DNA of 64,000 nucleotides from MFD04716-140 sp963703125 (GTDB taxonomy: Bacteria; Bacteroidota; Bacteroidia; Flavobacteriales; Flavobacteriaceae). Position 1 is the stretch's first letter, and every line of letters begins with the position of its first letter. Under the pieces are notes generated by a model, which saw nothing but the letters and a program-made list of their open reading frames with translations, had not been told where the DNA came from and made no database searches. Shown here piece by piece: positions 1-8,771 of this stretch. Position numbers and translations under genes: made by a program. Location: the NCBI GenBank assembly GCA_963703125.1, contig OY969790.1:2666001-2730000 (forward strand). The letters are read 5' to 3'.

Positions 1-1
1 G

Positions 2-2062
2 GAGTGCTATTTAAAGTTGGATAAAAAACAGGAAGCTTTGAATGCATTCCGAAATGCTTCCCAAATGGATTTCTCCCCAGAGATTCAAAAGGATGCCTTC
101 TTGAACTATGCGCAATTGAGTTATGAAATAGGGAACCCCTATGAGCCTGTGCCACAGGTTATATCCAGTTACATAGAAAAATACCCCAATGATCCCAAAT
201 CACAGGACATGAAAGAGCTTTTGGTCGATTCTTATATAACCTCCAAGAACTTTGCCGGTGCAATGGAGCTACTTGAAAAAAACCGAAATTTTGCCAGCAA
301 GACGACCTATCAGAAAGTGGCTTTCTATAGAGGAGTTGAACTTTTTGTTGATACCGATTATGCAGGTGCGGCAGAAAGTTTCAATAAATCTTTGGGCAGT
401 GCCGAAGATTCAAATTTTAAGGCACGTGCCAATTATTGGAAGGCAGAATCTGAATATATGTTGAATCGCTATGATGCGGCTTTGGCCGATTACATTCAAT
501 TTCAACAAAATGCTACTGCTAAATCTACCGAAGAATATAAGGATCTAGACTATAATCTGGCCTATACCTACTTTAAATTGAAAGATTATAATAAGGCCAT
601 AGACCATTATAATAGTTTTACAGGCTCATCACCAAAGGATACCCAGAAATTGTATGATGCCTATTTGCGAATGGGAGATAGTTATTTTGTGACCAGTAAG
701 TATTGGCCAGCTATTGAAACATACAATAAGGCATTGGCTTTGGCTGGTCCTGAAAAAGATTATGCCGCCTATCATAAAGCATTGAGTTACGGTTTTGTGG
801 GTAGGGGAGAAACAAAAATTCAGGAGTTGGAAGCTTTTATTTCCAAATATCCCAGATCAACTTTAAATGACGATGCACTTTTTGAACTTGCCAGCTCTTA
901 TATAACGGCCGGGCAGGAAAATAGAGGTATGCAGACTTACGATCGTTTGATCAACGAGTTCAATGGAAGTTCTCTGGTGCCACAGGCAATCATGCGTCAG
1001 GGACTTGTACATTACAATGCCAGTCGAAACGATCAAGCACTTGGCAAATTCAAAACAGTGGTTCGCGATTACCCAAATACGCAAGAAGCACTGCAGGCCG
1101 TATCTACCGCGAAATTGGTCTATGTAGACATGGGAAAAGTTGATGAGTATGCGGCATGGGTGAAAAACTTGGATTTTGTTGAGGTAACCGATGCGGAATT
1201 GGAAAATGCCACCTACGAATCGGCAGACAAGAAAAACTTGGAAGGCGATAAAGAAGCGGCCATAAGGGGCTATCAGAGCTATATAAAACAATTTCCGAAC
1301 GGACTTCACGCCATAAAGGCAAATTTCAATTTGGCGCAATTATTCTTTGCAAAAGGACAGAAAGATAAAGCCTTGCCCCATTATAAATATGTTGCGGACA
1401 AAGGGGCTGGGGAGTATACCGAGCAGGCTTTGACACGGGTTTGTGAAGTTTATATAGGAGAGAAGGACTATGTGACCGCCCTACCTTATCTAACCAGATT
1501 GGAGTCGCAGGCCAATATCCAGCAAAACCGCACTTTTGCCCAGTCCAACTTAATGAAAGGGTATTACCAACAGAAAAACTATGGCCAAACATTGGCTTAT
1601 GCCGAAAAGGTTTTGGCTACTCCGAGCATTGACGACCGTATTAAGAGCGATGCGCAGATAATGATTGCGCGATCAGCTATCGCTACCGGAAACGAGCCAA
1701 AAGCAGAATCTGCCTATGGCGAAGTGCTAAAAATAGCAACGGGCGAGACGGCTGCAGAGGCATTGTATTACGACGCTTATTTTAAGAACAAGGCAGGTCA
1801 ATTGGAAAATTCGAATACTTCCGTTCAGAAATTGGCGAAAGACTTTTCAAGCTATAAGGAATGGGGTGGAAAAGGACTCATTATAATGGCCAGAAATTTC
1901 TACGGACTGGGAGATGCCTATCAGGCAACCTATATTTTGGACAATGTGGTTACCAATTTTAGCCAGTATCCAGAAATTGTTTCAGAGGCCAAGGGGGAAT
2001 TATCCATCATTAAAGCCAAAGAGGCCCAAAGTAATTCATCAGTAAATCCCGATGGCAATTAA
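2..2062 (+). CDS. Tetratricopeptide repeat protein, 5' end outside the window
   Basis: The reading frame is open from base 2 and the first codons already read as a TPR helix, so the true start and signal peptide lie left of the window; the TTG at 17 is an internal Leu. About 685 residues are visible. They consist almost entirely of TPR-like helical pairs with the usual A-x-x-x-Y and Y-x-K/D-A spacing (for example around residues 130-210 and 420-520). Such proteins are scaffolds in the periplasm or at the inner face of the outer membrane. The next gene, 34 bases downstream, is an outer-membrane barrel, so the pair probably works together at the outer membrane. The family is clear but the precise role is unknown. 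Confidence 0.85.
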   Translation, partial: ECYLKLDKKQEALNAFRNASQMDFSPEIQKDAFLNYAQLSYEIGNPYEPVPQVISSYIEKYPNDPKSQDMKELLVDSYITSKNFAGAMELLEKNRNFASKTTYQKVAFYRGVELFVDTDYAGAAESFNKSLGSAEDSNFKARANYWKAESEYMLNRYDAALADYIQFQQNATAKSTEEYKDLDYNLAYTYFKLKDYNKAIDHYNSFTGSSPKDTQKLYDAYLRMGDSYFVTSKYWPAIETYNKALALAGPEKDYAAYHKALSYGFVGRGETKIQELEAFISKYPRSTLNDDALFELASSYITAGQENRGMQTYDRLINEFNGSSLVPQAIMRQGLVHYNASRNDQALGKFKTVVRDYPNTQEALQAVSTAKLVYVDMGKVDEYAAWVKNLDFVEVTDAELENATYESADKKNLEGDKEAAIRGYQSYIKQFPNGLHAIKANFNLAQLFFAKGQKDKALPHYKYVADKGAGEYTEQALTRVCEVYIGEKDYVTALPYLTRLESQANIQQNRTFAQSNLMKGYYQQKNYGQTLAYAEKVLATPSIDDRIKSDAQIMIARSAIATGNEPKAESAYGEVLKIATGETAAEALYYDAYFKNKAGQLENSNTSVQKLAKDFSSYKEWGGKGLIIMARNFYGLGDAYQATYILDNVVTNFSQYPEIVSEAKGELSIIKAKEAQSNSSVNPDGN

Positions 2063-2096
2063 TATCTCCTACAATTTCAAGGTAAAAGAACAGAGA

Positions 2097-3845
2097 ATGA
2101 GAATGAATATAAAAATGACATTGTTGGTTTTCCTAGGGCTTGCCCAAACTACAATAGCACAAGACAAGGAGGAGAAAGATTTAGGAACCGAGACAGTTAC
2201 GGTAACAAAGGCTTACACACCTACCATTTCAGATGCCTTTAAAATTAGAACACTTCCGAATATGAACGATTCCATCGTTTTACAGAAGAAGAAAATTGAT
2301 TATAGTATTTTTTCCGTTCCTGTAGCATCAACCTTTACGCCTACAAAGGGAAAGGCTTCGACTGTAAAAAAGACACCTCCACCGGTATTATATAATTCAT
2401 ATGCCTCTGCAGGAGGAGGAAATCCCGCAAATATCATGGGAAAGTTCTATACCACTCGCACAATTGATAGGGAGTCCAATTTTACCTTGGGACTCGACCA
2501 TAACTCATCAAAAGGGGATATTAGCGGTGTGGAATTGGACAATATTTATTCAAATAGCAAGCTTGATGCCTCCTATTCCAAAAGAGCTAGTGATTTGAAT
2601 TGGGGAGGTGATATAGGTTTGCAACATCAACTGTACAATTGGTACGGTATTCCAAAAGAAACCTATGATGAAAATACAATAAATGGCATTGATGAACGTC
2701 AGAACTATTATATGGGGGAAGCAGGAGCGCACGTAAATGCCGAGGATTCCTATTTCAAGAATGCCGAATTGAAGTATAGAAGGTTTTGGGATGCCGTAAA
2801 ATCAGGCGAAAACAGGGCCATTTTTAAGATTGGGTTCGATTTTCCCGTAAACGAGGAAATATTCGGAATCAAAGTAAATGTTGATTATGTAAACGGTGCC
2901 TTCAAGAATGCAAGTGTCAACAGTACAGATAATATAGCCGGTATTGGCTATAGCAACTTACAAGTAGGTGTTAATCCGAGTTTGACCATGCTACGCGATG
3001 ATTTATCCCTAAATCTGGGAGTGAATTTGGTCTATGGACTTGATTCTGAAATTAGTGACAGCAATTTTTATATTTATCCAGCGGTTACTGCGTCATATAG
3101 ATTATTGGACGAAACCGTGATTGCGTATGCCGGAATCGAGGGGGAGTTGAAACAAAACTCATATTACGATTTTGTGGAACAAAATCCCTATGTGTCACCT
3201 ACGTTGACCATTTCCCCAACCGACAGTAAGTACAATGGCTATGTGGGTCTTAAGGGACAATTGCTTCCAAATTTAAGCTATAACGTTAAAGGGTCCTATT
3301 CGGCCCAGAATAACCTGCCTTTATTCAAGTTAAACGCTCGTAACGATTTTCGTGATGATGAAAAAGGGTATTATTACGGCAATTCGTATGAAGTCTTTTA
3401 TGACGATGTAAAAACGCTGGGAATTTTTGGTGAATTAAATGTGGATGTAAATCGAAACTTCACTTTAGGGGTAAATGCAGAGTTCTACAGCTATACCACC
3501 GAAACTGATAACCCCGCTTGGAACTTGCCTGATTTGATGGGATCTCTTTTTATGGATTACCAAATCGGGGAGAAATGGTATATGGGTGCCAATCTGTTTT
3601 ATGTAGGGGAGCGGGAAGATTTTTCATCAGTGGCTCAGCCAACGTTGCCACCTTCCCAATTTGTGAAAATTACATTGGACAGCTATTTTGATGCAAATGC
3701 ACACATTGGTTATAGATTGAGCGATCAATTGTCAATCTTTTTGAAAGCGGCGAATATTGCCAATACCAACTACCAAAGATGGGCAAACTATCCCGTACAG
3801 GGATTGCAAATATTGGGCGGTGCAACCTATAAATTTGATTTTTAG
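2097..3845 (+). CDS. TonB-dependent-receptor-like outer membrane barrel without plug
   Basis: This is a 582-residue outer-membrane beta-barrel. I place the start at ATG 2097 because it gives a clean signal peptide (MRMNIKMTLLVFLGLAQ, cleavage near AQ-DK). An upstream ATG at 2052 would add 15 residues and overlap the TPR gene. After a short conserved N-terminal stretch (TETVTVTKAYTPTISDAFKI) there is no recognisable plug domain. The rest is alternating aromatic and polar strands, ending in the TonB-receptor-type C-terminus (NYQRWANYPVQGLQILGG...KFDF, terminal Phe). It follows the TPR gene in an apparent operon. Lack of a plug suggests a structural or assembly role, or a relaxed pore, rather than classical TonB-driven uptake; that is inference. 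Confidence 0.75.
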   Translation: MRMNIKMTLLVFLGLAQTTIAQDKEEKDLGTETVTVTKAYTPTISDAFKIRTLPNMNDSIVLQKKKIDYSIFSVPVASTFTPTKGKASTVKKTPPPVLYNSYASAGGGNPANIMGKFYTTRTIDRESNFTLGLDHNSSKGDISGVELDNIYSNSKLDASYSKRASDLNWGGDIGLQHQLYNWYGIPKETYDENTINGIDERQNYYMGEAGAHVNAEDSYFKNAELKYRRFWDAVKSGENRAIFKIGFDFPVNEEIFGIKVNVDYVNGAFKNASVNSTDNIAGIGYSNLQVGVNPSLTMLRDDLSLNLGVNLVYGLDSEISDSNFYIYPAVTASYRLLDETVIAYAGIEGELKQNSYYDFVEQNPYVSPTLTISPTDSKYNGYVGLKGQLLPNLSYNVKGSYSAQNNLPLFKLNARNDFRDDEKGYYYGNSYEVFYDDVKTLGIFGELNVDVNRNFTLGVNAEFYSYTTETDNPAWNLPDLMGSLFMDYQIGEKWYMGANLFYVGEREDFSSVAQPTLPPSQFVKITLDSYFDANAHIGYRLSDQLSIFLKAANIANTNYQRWANYPVQGLQILGGATYKFDF

Positions 3846-3994
3846 ATTGTTTAAATAATCCCCAAAACAAAGAAATCTATTTTTTCTTTTTTAACAGTAT
3901 CTCTTACAAAGTAGGCATTTAGACTAAAGGACCGCCCGTTGGACAATACTCATCAACTTAATTTCCTATTTTAGAGGGAGTTAAATGTAGTTTG

Positions 3995-5119
3995 ATGTAT
4001 CTTTTTCCGAAAATAAAAAGTCTTACAGGTATCATGACTTTCCTATGGGTGGCAAACGGATTATCTCAAAATCTCATTAAGAATCCGAGCTTTGAAGAGT
4101 TTGTCAATTGCCCTAAAACTTTGGGTAATTTTGAAGTGGACCTTAATTATTGGAATACGCCTACCGAAGGTTCTACCGATTATTTTAATGGATGTAGCAC
4201 GGCCATGGGAACTCCAAAAAATTTTAACGGAACGCAACCGGCCGATTTTGGAGTCGGATATGCCGGACTTTATTTGTATGCCCCCAACGACTATAGGGAA
4301 TACATCCAAGCAGAATTGACAGAAACTTTGATCAAGGACAAAAAGTACAGAATTTCTTTCTACGTTAGTTTGGCAGAACGTTCTGATTTTGCGATAAAGG
4401 AATTCGGGGTATTGTTTTGTAAACAGCAATTGCATATCCCGACCAAAAAAGAACTTTCCAAAAAGTTGCTTTATCAAGAAAAAGACAATGCTTTTCATTC
4501 AATGGAGATAGGCTATTCCAACTTTTATTCAGATACACAGGATTGGATTCTGGTACATGCGGAATTTATTGCAAAAGGCACTGAGAAATTTATGATTCTG
4601 GGAAATTTTAAAAGTAATGACCGAACCAGGATGTTCATGACCAAAAAGAATGCAAAACAAGGTGCTTACTATTACATAGATATGGTTCTGGTCGAAGATA
4701 TGGAAATGGCCACCAAAACTTTAGCCCAACAAACCGAAGGTGATTTGGCATACAAAACTGATTTTCAATTGGATAAAATAAATACATTTCAAAATGTACT
4801 GTTTGATTTTGATGAATCTGTTCTATTGGAAAATGCTCAAAGGGAACTGGAAGCTATTCATATCTATTTTATAAATCATCCCGGCCTCAAAATTCACATA
4901 AGTGGCCATACCGATGATGTTGGCAATGAAAGTTACAATCAAAAACTTTCTGCCGCAAGGGCGGCAGCCGTTGCCAGTCGTCTCATAAAATTGGGGGTTT
5001 CAAAAGAACTGATTTCCTGGAAGGGTTTTGGTAGCCGGCAGCCCATTTCGTCCAATGATACCGAAGCGGGCAGACAAATGAACAGGAGGGTAGAATTTTT
5101 AATGACAAAAGAGCCTTAA
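3995..5119 (+). CDS. OmpA-family outer membrane protein
   Basis: The product has 374 residues from ATG 3995; a TTG directly before it could extend it by one codon. Residues 1-25 look like a signal peptide ending at LSQ. Residues 26 to about 240 begin NLIKNPSFEEF and resemble the jelly-roll, galactose-binding-like modules found in exported Bacteroidota proteins. The C-terminal 105 residues are an OmpA/MotB peptidoglycan-binding domain: VLFDFDES, then GHTDDVGNESYNQKLSAARA, then NRRVEF near the end, with the conserved Asp and Arg that contact diaminopimelate. It probably tethers the outer membrane or a surface module to peptidoglycan. It stands alone between two non-coding stretches. Confidence 0.85.
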   Translation: MYLFPKIKSLTGIMTFLWVANGLSQNLIKNPSFEEFVNCPKTLGNFEVDLNYWNTPTEGSTDYFNGCSTAMGTPKNFNGTQPADFGVGYAGLYLYAPNDYREYIQAELTETLIKDKKYRISFYVSLAERSDFAIKEFGVLFCKQQLHIPTKKELSKKLLYQEKDNAFHSMEIGYSNFYSDTQDWILVHAEFIAKGTEKFMILGNFKSNDRTRMFMTKKNAKQGAYYYIDMVLVEDMEMATKTLAQQTEGDLAYKTDFQLDKINTFQNVLFDFDESVLLENAQRELEAIHIYFINHPGLKIHISGHTDDVGNESYNQKLSAARAAAVASRLIKLGVSKELISWKGFGSRQPISSNDTEAGRQMNRRVEFLMTKEP

Positions 5120-5167
5120 TAATAGCATTAAAAAATTAATTTCATAGTTAATTAGCTCAAACAGGGG

Positions 5168-5194
5168 TTGTTAGATTTTTTGGTACTATCTTTG
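5168..5194 (+). promoter_or_regulatory. Putative Bacteroidota promoter of the cold-shock gene
   Basis: TATCTTTG at 5187-5194 matches the -7 consensus TAnnTTTG. A TTG at 5168-5170 lies 16 bases upstream, slightly short of the usual 19-20. The start codon at 5228 would leave a 5' leader of roughly 28 bases. Confidence 0.5.
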
Positions 5195-5227
5195 ACGCTC
5201 AATTGATATTTAATTTAAATTTTTACA

Positions 5228-5419
5228 ATGAACAAAGGAACAGTAAAGTTCTTCAATAACGCCAAAGGTTTTGGTTTTATAACTGAAGAGGGCGTTGACA
5301 AAGATCATTTTGTACACGTATCAGGATTGGTAGACGAAATTCGCGAAGGCGATGAAGTTGAATTTGATCTACAAGATGGTAATAAAGGATTAAATGCGGT
5401 AAACGTTAAAGTAATTTAA
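5228..5419 (+). CDS. Cold-shock domain protein (CspA family)
   Basis: This is a single 63-residue cold-shock domain that binds single-stranded RNA or DNA and acts as an RNA chaperone. It has the RNP1-like motif KGFGFI (residues 14-19) and RNP2-like DHFVHV (26-31, with Asp-His in place of the more usual Asp-Val). Length and charge are typical of bacterial Csp proteins. It has its own promoter-like element and a strong terminator 29 bases downstream, so it is monocistronic. The next gene encodes a NYN/OST-HTH protein, also RNA-related, but separately transcribed. Confidence 0.95.
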   Translation: MNKGTVKFFNNAKGFGFITEEGVDKDHFVHVSGLVDEIREGDEVEFDLQDGNKGLNAVNVKVI

Positions 5420-5447
5420 TATATACTACTTAGTTTTTTAAGACAGG

Positions 5448-5474
5448 GCCCTGACGATAGTCGGGGCTTTTTTT
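5448..5474 (+). terminator. Intrinsic terminator after the cold-shock gene
   Basis: An 8-bp stem GCCCTGAC/GTCGGGGC (one G-T wobble) with a GATA loop is followed by seven T residues. Confidence 0.85.
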
Positions 5475-5573
5475 ATAAGGGATGAAACTAGCGAAAATTC
5501 TAAATTTCGAAGAAAATTTCCAATAGGTTTTCATTTCAAATCCACGTAACTTGCGGCAAATCAAGAATTTTTT

Positions 5574-6338
5574 ATGGATTTACATATAGCGGTACTGATT
5601 GACGGGGATAATATTCCGTCAGCATACGTAAAGGAAATGATGGAGGAAATTGCCAAGTACGGTAATCCTACGGTCAAGCGTATTTACGGAGATTGGACGA
5701 ACCCCAGATTGGGGAAATGGAAAAACGTATTGCTTGAGAATGCCATAACCCCAATCCAGCAATATGGTTACACGGCCGGGAAGAATGCCACGGATTCCGC
5801 CATGATCATTGACGCTATGGATATATTATATTCAGGAAAAGTGAATGGTTTTTGTTTGGTGAGCAGCGATAGTGATTTTACAAGATTGGCGACCCGATTG
5901 CGAGAGGCAGGAATGCAAGTAATAGGAATTGGGGAAAAGAAAACACCCAACCCCTTTATTGTTGCCTGCGACAAGTTTATCTATATCGAGATTTTGAAGA
6001 ATCAGGCTGATGCGGAAGACACGGCAACGGAAACCGATAAACCTTTTACCAAAAACAGTGTGGATAAGATCACACCTAAAGATTTGCGATTAATGGCAAC
6101 GACCATTGAAGATTTGGCCGATGATGATGGTTGGGCATTTCTGGGTGATGTGGGAAGTCTTTTACAAAAAAAACAGCCTAACTTCGATTCACGTAACTAC
6201 GGATTCCAAAAGTTGACTCCTTTACTTAGCTCAATCCCGCATTTTGAGATTGAACGTCGAGAAGACTCAAAAGGGCGTAAAAAACTGATCTTTGTAAGAA
6301 TTAAGGAGAAACAAAAAAAGTCGGGTAGAAAATCATAA
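5574..6338 (+). CDS. NYN domain (LabA/DUF88-like) protein with OST-HTH/LOTUS domain
   Basis: The product has 254 residues. Residues 1-145 form a NYN domain of the PIN-like nuclease fold: LIDGDNIP (D10, D12), NATDSAMIIDAMD (D74, D80) and SSDSDF (D99, D101) supply the acidic, metal-binding active site. Residues 165-250 (DLRLMATTIEDLADDDGWAFLGDVGSLLQ...) form an OST-HTH/LOTUS-type winged helix, associated with RNA and G-quadruplex binding. The Lys-rich tail would favour nucleic acid. The expected role is a metal-dependent RNase or RNA-binding regulator in the cytoplasm; the substrate is unknown. It lies just after a cold-shock gene but beyond that gene's terminator. The DUF885 gene begins 8 bases after its stop. 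Confidence 0.85.
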   Translation: MDLHIAVLIDGDNIPSAYVKEMMEEIAKYGNPTVKRIYGDWTNPRLGKWKNVLLENAITPIQQYGYTAGKNATDSAMIIDAMDILYSGKVNGFCLVSSDSDFTRLATRLREAGMQVIGIGEKKTPNPFIVACDKFIYIEILKNQADAEDTATETDKPFTKNSVDKITPKDLRLMATTIEDLADDDGWAFLGDVGSLLQKKQPNFDSRNYGFQKLTPLLSSIPHFEIERREDSKGRKKLIFVRIKEKQKKSGRKS

Positions 6339-6346
6339 ACCTGCCT

Positions 6347-8185
6347 ATGAATAAACAAATTTGCATGAATAAACCCTTTGCTTTTATTTTGTTGTGCTTT
6401 ACAATTGTTTCTTGTCAGGAAAATACTCCCCAAAAGAAAACGGACACCCAAATCCCGATTGATAGCCTATTTGTAAATTTTTACGAATTCAAAAAAAGTA
6501 TTAATCCAATAGAGGCCACCAAAGCCGGATTTTCAAAGTACAATGATACCATAACAAATTATATTTCGCATGATTATCAGGCGCATCTAATTGAAAAATA
6601 TTCCTTTTTTCTTGATCAGTTATCAAAGTATGATTCCACTAGCTTAACTCCGGCACAGTGGATGAGCCTTCGCGTTATGCGATGGGATTGTTCAATTAAA
6701 AAAGAAGGACTTTCGAATGCAATGGTTACAATGGCATCTCCCATGTATGATCTCCCCACTTTTGAATTGATGCCTCTATTTCAAATACAATCTTTACATC
6801 TTTATGTTGCGCAACTTGCCGGTGGTCAAAGTGTACAACCTTTCAAAACTGTAAATGATTATGATAATTGGTTAAAGCGACTTGAGGACTACAATACGTT
6901 TTTGGATACTTGTATGGTTAAAATGAAAGAGGGCATGGCAAGTGGAGTCGTTATGCCGAAGATTCTGGCCCAAAAGATGATTCCTCAGTTGCAAGAATTT
7001 GCCGATGCCACCTTGAAAGAACACCTGTTTTACAAACCAATTCTTTCCATGCCGAAAACTTTTGATAAGTCACAGCAGGATCGCTTAACCAATTCCTATG
7101 AGGATTTTATTGCTAACATACTTATTCCCAAGTACAAGGATTTGAGGAACTTCATGGTAGAACTGTATATTCCTGCATGTCGTGAAAGTTCGGGGTTGAG
7201 CGCTTTACCCAAAGGAAGGGAAACATACGATTATCTTATAAGGCTTCATACTACTACCAACATGACAGCGGAAGAAATTCATGAGCTTGGTAAAAGTGAA
7301 GTGGAACGTATTTTAGGTGAAATGGAAAAGGCGAAAACCCAAATCGGATTCAAGGGTTCGGTAAAGGAATTTTTTAATTATGTGCGTTCCAACAAGGAAC
7401 AAATGCCCTTTAATACGCCCGATGAGGTCATTGCCAATTTTAATGCCATTCATGAGCGCATCGATTTAAAATTGAAAGAAGTCTTTACAATAGCGCCGAA
7501 AACAGGTTTTGAAGTACGTCGTACAGAAGCATTTAGAGAAGCATCTGCCAGTGCAGAGTATGTTCCAGGCTCAAAAGACGCCACTCGCGCAGGGATTTTC
7601 TATGTTCCCATACCTAATGTTGCTACCTATAATAAATTTGCAGATGAAGCACTGTTTCTTCATGAAGCCATTCCAGGACACCATTTTCAACTGTGCCTGC
7701 AGCAGGAAAATGAAAACCTTCCGGAGTTCCTGCATCCAGAAAGTATGGGTGTTTTTGTGGAAGGTTGGGCATTGTACGCCGAGTCATTGGGTAAGGAATT
7801 GGGACTTTACGAAGACCCATTTCAATATTTTGGAATGTTGAGTATGGAAATGCACCGAGCGATACGATTGGTTGTCGACACGGGCATACATGCCAAAGGA
7901 TGGTCAAGGGAGGAAGCTATTAAATATTCCATGGACAATGAAGCGGAATCCGAAGATGGTATCATCGCTGAAATAGAAAGATATATGGCTACTCCCGCAC
8001 AGGCATTGTCCTATAAAATTGGTCAGCTCAAGATTCGGCAGTTGAGGAACAAAGCGGAAAAAGTTTTGGGAGAGGCATTCGATATTCGCGAATTTCACAG
8101 TCAGGTTTTAAATTCTGGTAGTTTGCCAGTTATTTTGTTGGAAGAAAAAATAAATGGCTGGATAGAAAACGAAAAGTCAAAATAA
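6347..8185 (+). CDS. DUF885-family metallopeptidase-like lipoprotein
   Basis: The product has up to 612 residues. The start is either ATG 6347 or ATG 6365; both give a lipoprotein signal with lipobox IVSC, so it is lipidated and exported. The DUF885 family is gluzincin-like: the HExxH-type motif is HEAIPGH (H439, E440, H445 counting from 6347), and the downstream GWALYAESLG supplies the third Glu ligand. The central AEEIHELGKSEVERI segment is also typical. Members are thought to be zinc-dependent carboxypeptidase-like enzymes in the cell envelope. Length is normal. The gene sits 8 bases after the NYN gene and could be co-transcribed with it. Confidence 0.85.
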   Translation: MNKQICMNKPFAFILLCFTIVSCQENTPQKKTDTQIPIDSLFVNFYEFKKSINPIEATKAGFSKYNDTITNYISHDYQAHLIEKYSFFLDQLSKYDSTSLTPAQWMSLRVMRWDCSIKKEGLSNAMVTMASPMYDLPTFELMPLFQIQSLHLYVAQLAGGQSVQPFKTVNDYDNWLKRLEDYNTFLDTCMVKMKEGMASGVVMPKILAQKMIPQLQEFADATLKEHLFYKPILSMPKTFDKSQQDRLTNSYEDFIANILIPKYKDLRNFMVELYIPACRESSGLSALPKGRETYDYLIRLHTTTNMTAEEIHELGKSEVERILGEMEKAKTQIGFKGSVKEFFNYVRSNKEQMPFNTPDEVIANFNAIHERIDLKLKEVFTIAPKTGFEVRRTEAFREASASAEYVPGSKDATRAGIFYVPIPNVATYNKFADEALFLHEAIPGHHFQLCLQQENENLPEFLHPESMGVFVEGWALYAESLGKELGLYEDPFQYFGMLSMEMHRAIRLVVDTGIHAKGWSREEAIKYSMDNEAESEDGIIAEIERYMATPAQALSYKIGQLKIRQLRNKAEKVLGEAFDIREFHSQVLNSGSLPVILLEEKINGWIENEKSK

Positions 8186-8239
8186 TCGACCAAAATTCTT
8201 TATTTTTAACTTGATCAAATAAAGTAAAATTTTAGAAAA

Positions 8240-8656
8240 ATGAAAAAAGCAAACAAAATATCATATCTATTGCCAATACTTGTTTTAAGCTTAATTTTTA
8301 GTTCTTTTTCGATCAATGGGAAGATAGGGAATGCAACAGAAATTGCCACTTATTTCAATGTTGAGGGGAGATGGAAATATAAAGTCCAAAATGTAGATCC
8401 CCAGTATCAGGAAGGTATATTGTACATAGCAAAAGAATCGGGCGTCTATTCGGTTAATATAATAGTTAATGGAGGAGGTTCGATGCCAGCCGAGGAGGTT
8501 GAGGTAAATAATAATGAAGTAAAATTTGTTGTGTATGTTGAAGAAGATCGTGTGCCAATTAAATTGGTGGTTGAAGGAGATTCGTTTACGGGTACCGGGT
8601 CTTCATCCCAGGGGTCTTTTACTTTGACAGGAGAACGGACACCCGATCCGCAATAA
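8240..8656 (+). CDS. Small secreted protein of unknown function
   Basis: A 138-residue protein with an N-terminal signal segment (residues 1-25: Lys-rich start, then a hydrophobic run). The remainder is predicted beta-rich: GRWKYKVQNVDPQYQEG, SGVYSVNIIVNGG and GSFTLTGERT resemble the strands of small lipocalin-like or calycin-type proteins. I do not recognise a named family. An AT-rich leader with a TATTTTTA element lies upstream and a strong terminator follows 30 bases after the stop, so it looks monocistronic. Confidence 0.65.
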   Translation: MKKANKISYLLPILVLSLIFSSFSINGKIGNATEIATYFNVEGRWKYKVQNVDPQYQEGILYIAKESGVYSVNIIVNGGGSMPAEEVEVNNNEVKFVVYVEEDRVPIKLVVEGDSFTGTGSSSQGSFTLTGERTPDPQ

Positions 8657-8686
8657 GAAGGTATTCTTATCTAAAAATTCAGAAAC

Positions 8687-8712
8687 CCCCCGCCCAAATG
8701 GCGGGTTTTTTT
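8687..8712 (+). terminator. Intrinsic terminator
   Basis: A CCCGCC/GGCGGG stem with a CAAAT loop is followed by a run of seven T residues. It ends the transcript of the small secreted protein. Confidence 0.85.
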
Positions 8713-8771
8713 ATGAAATAAATTAACTTGATGGAATTTCGTTATTTTTAGCCAATTCAATTCGTGGGGCC

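Noticed and set aside
863..1339. 158-codon antisense frame in the TPR gene
   Set aside because: It is a shadow of the repetitive TPR coding frame with no independent support.
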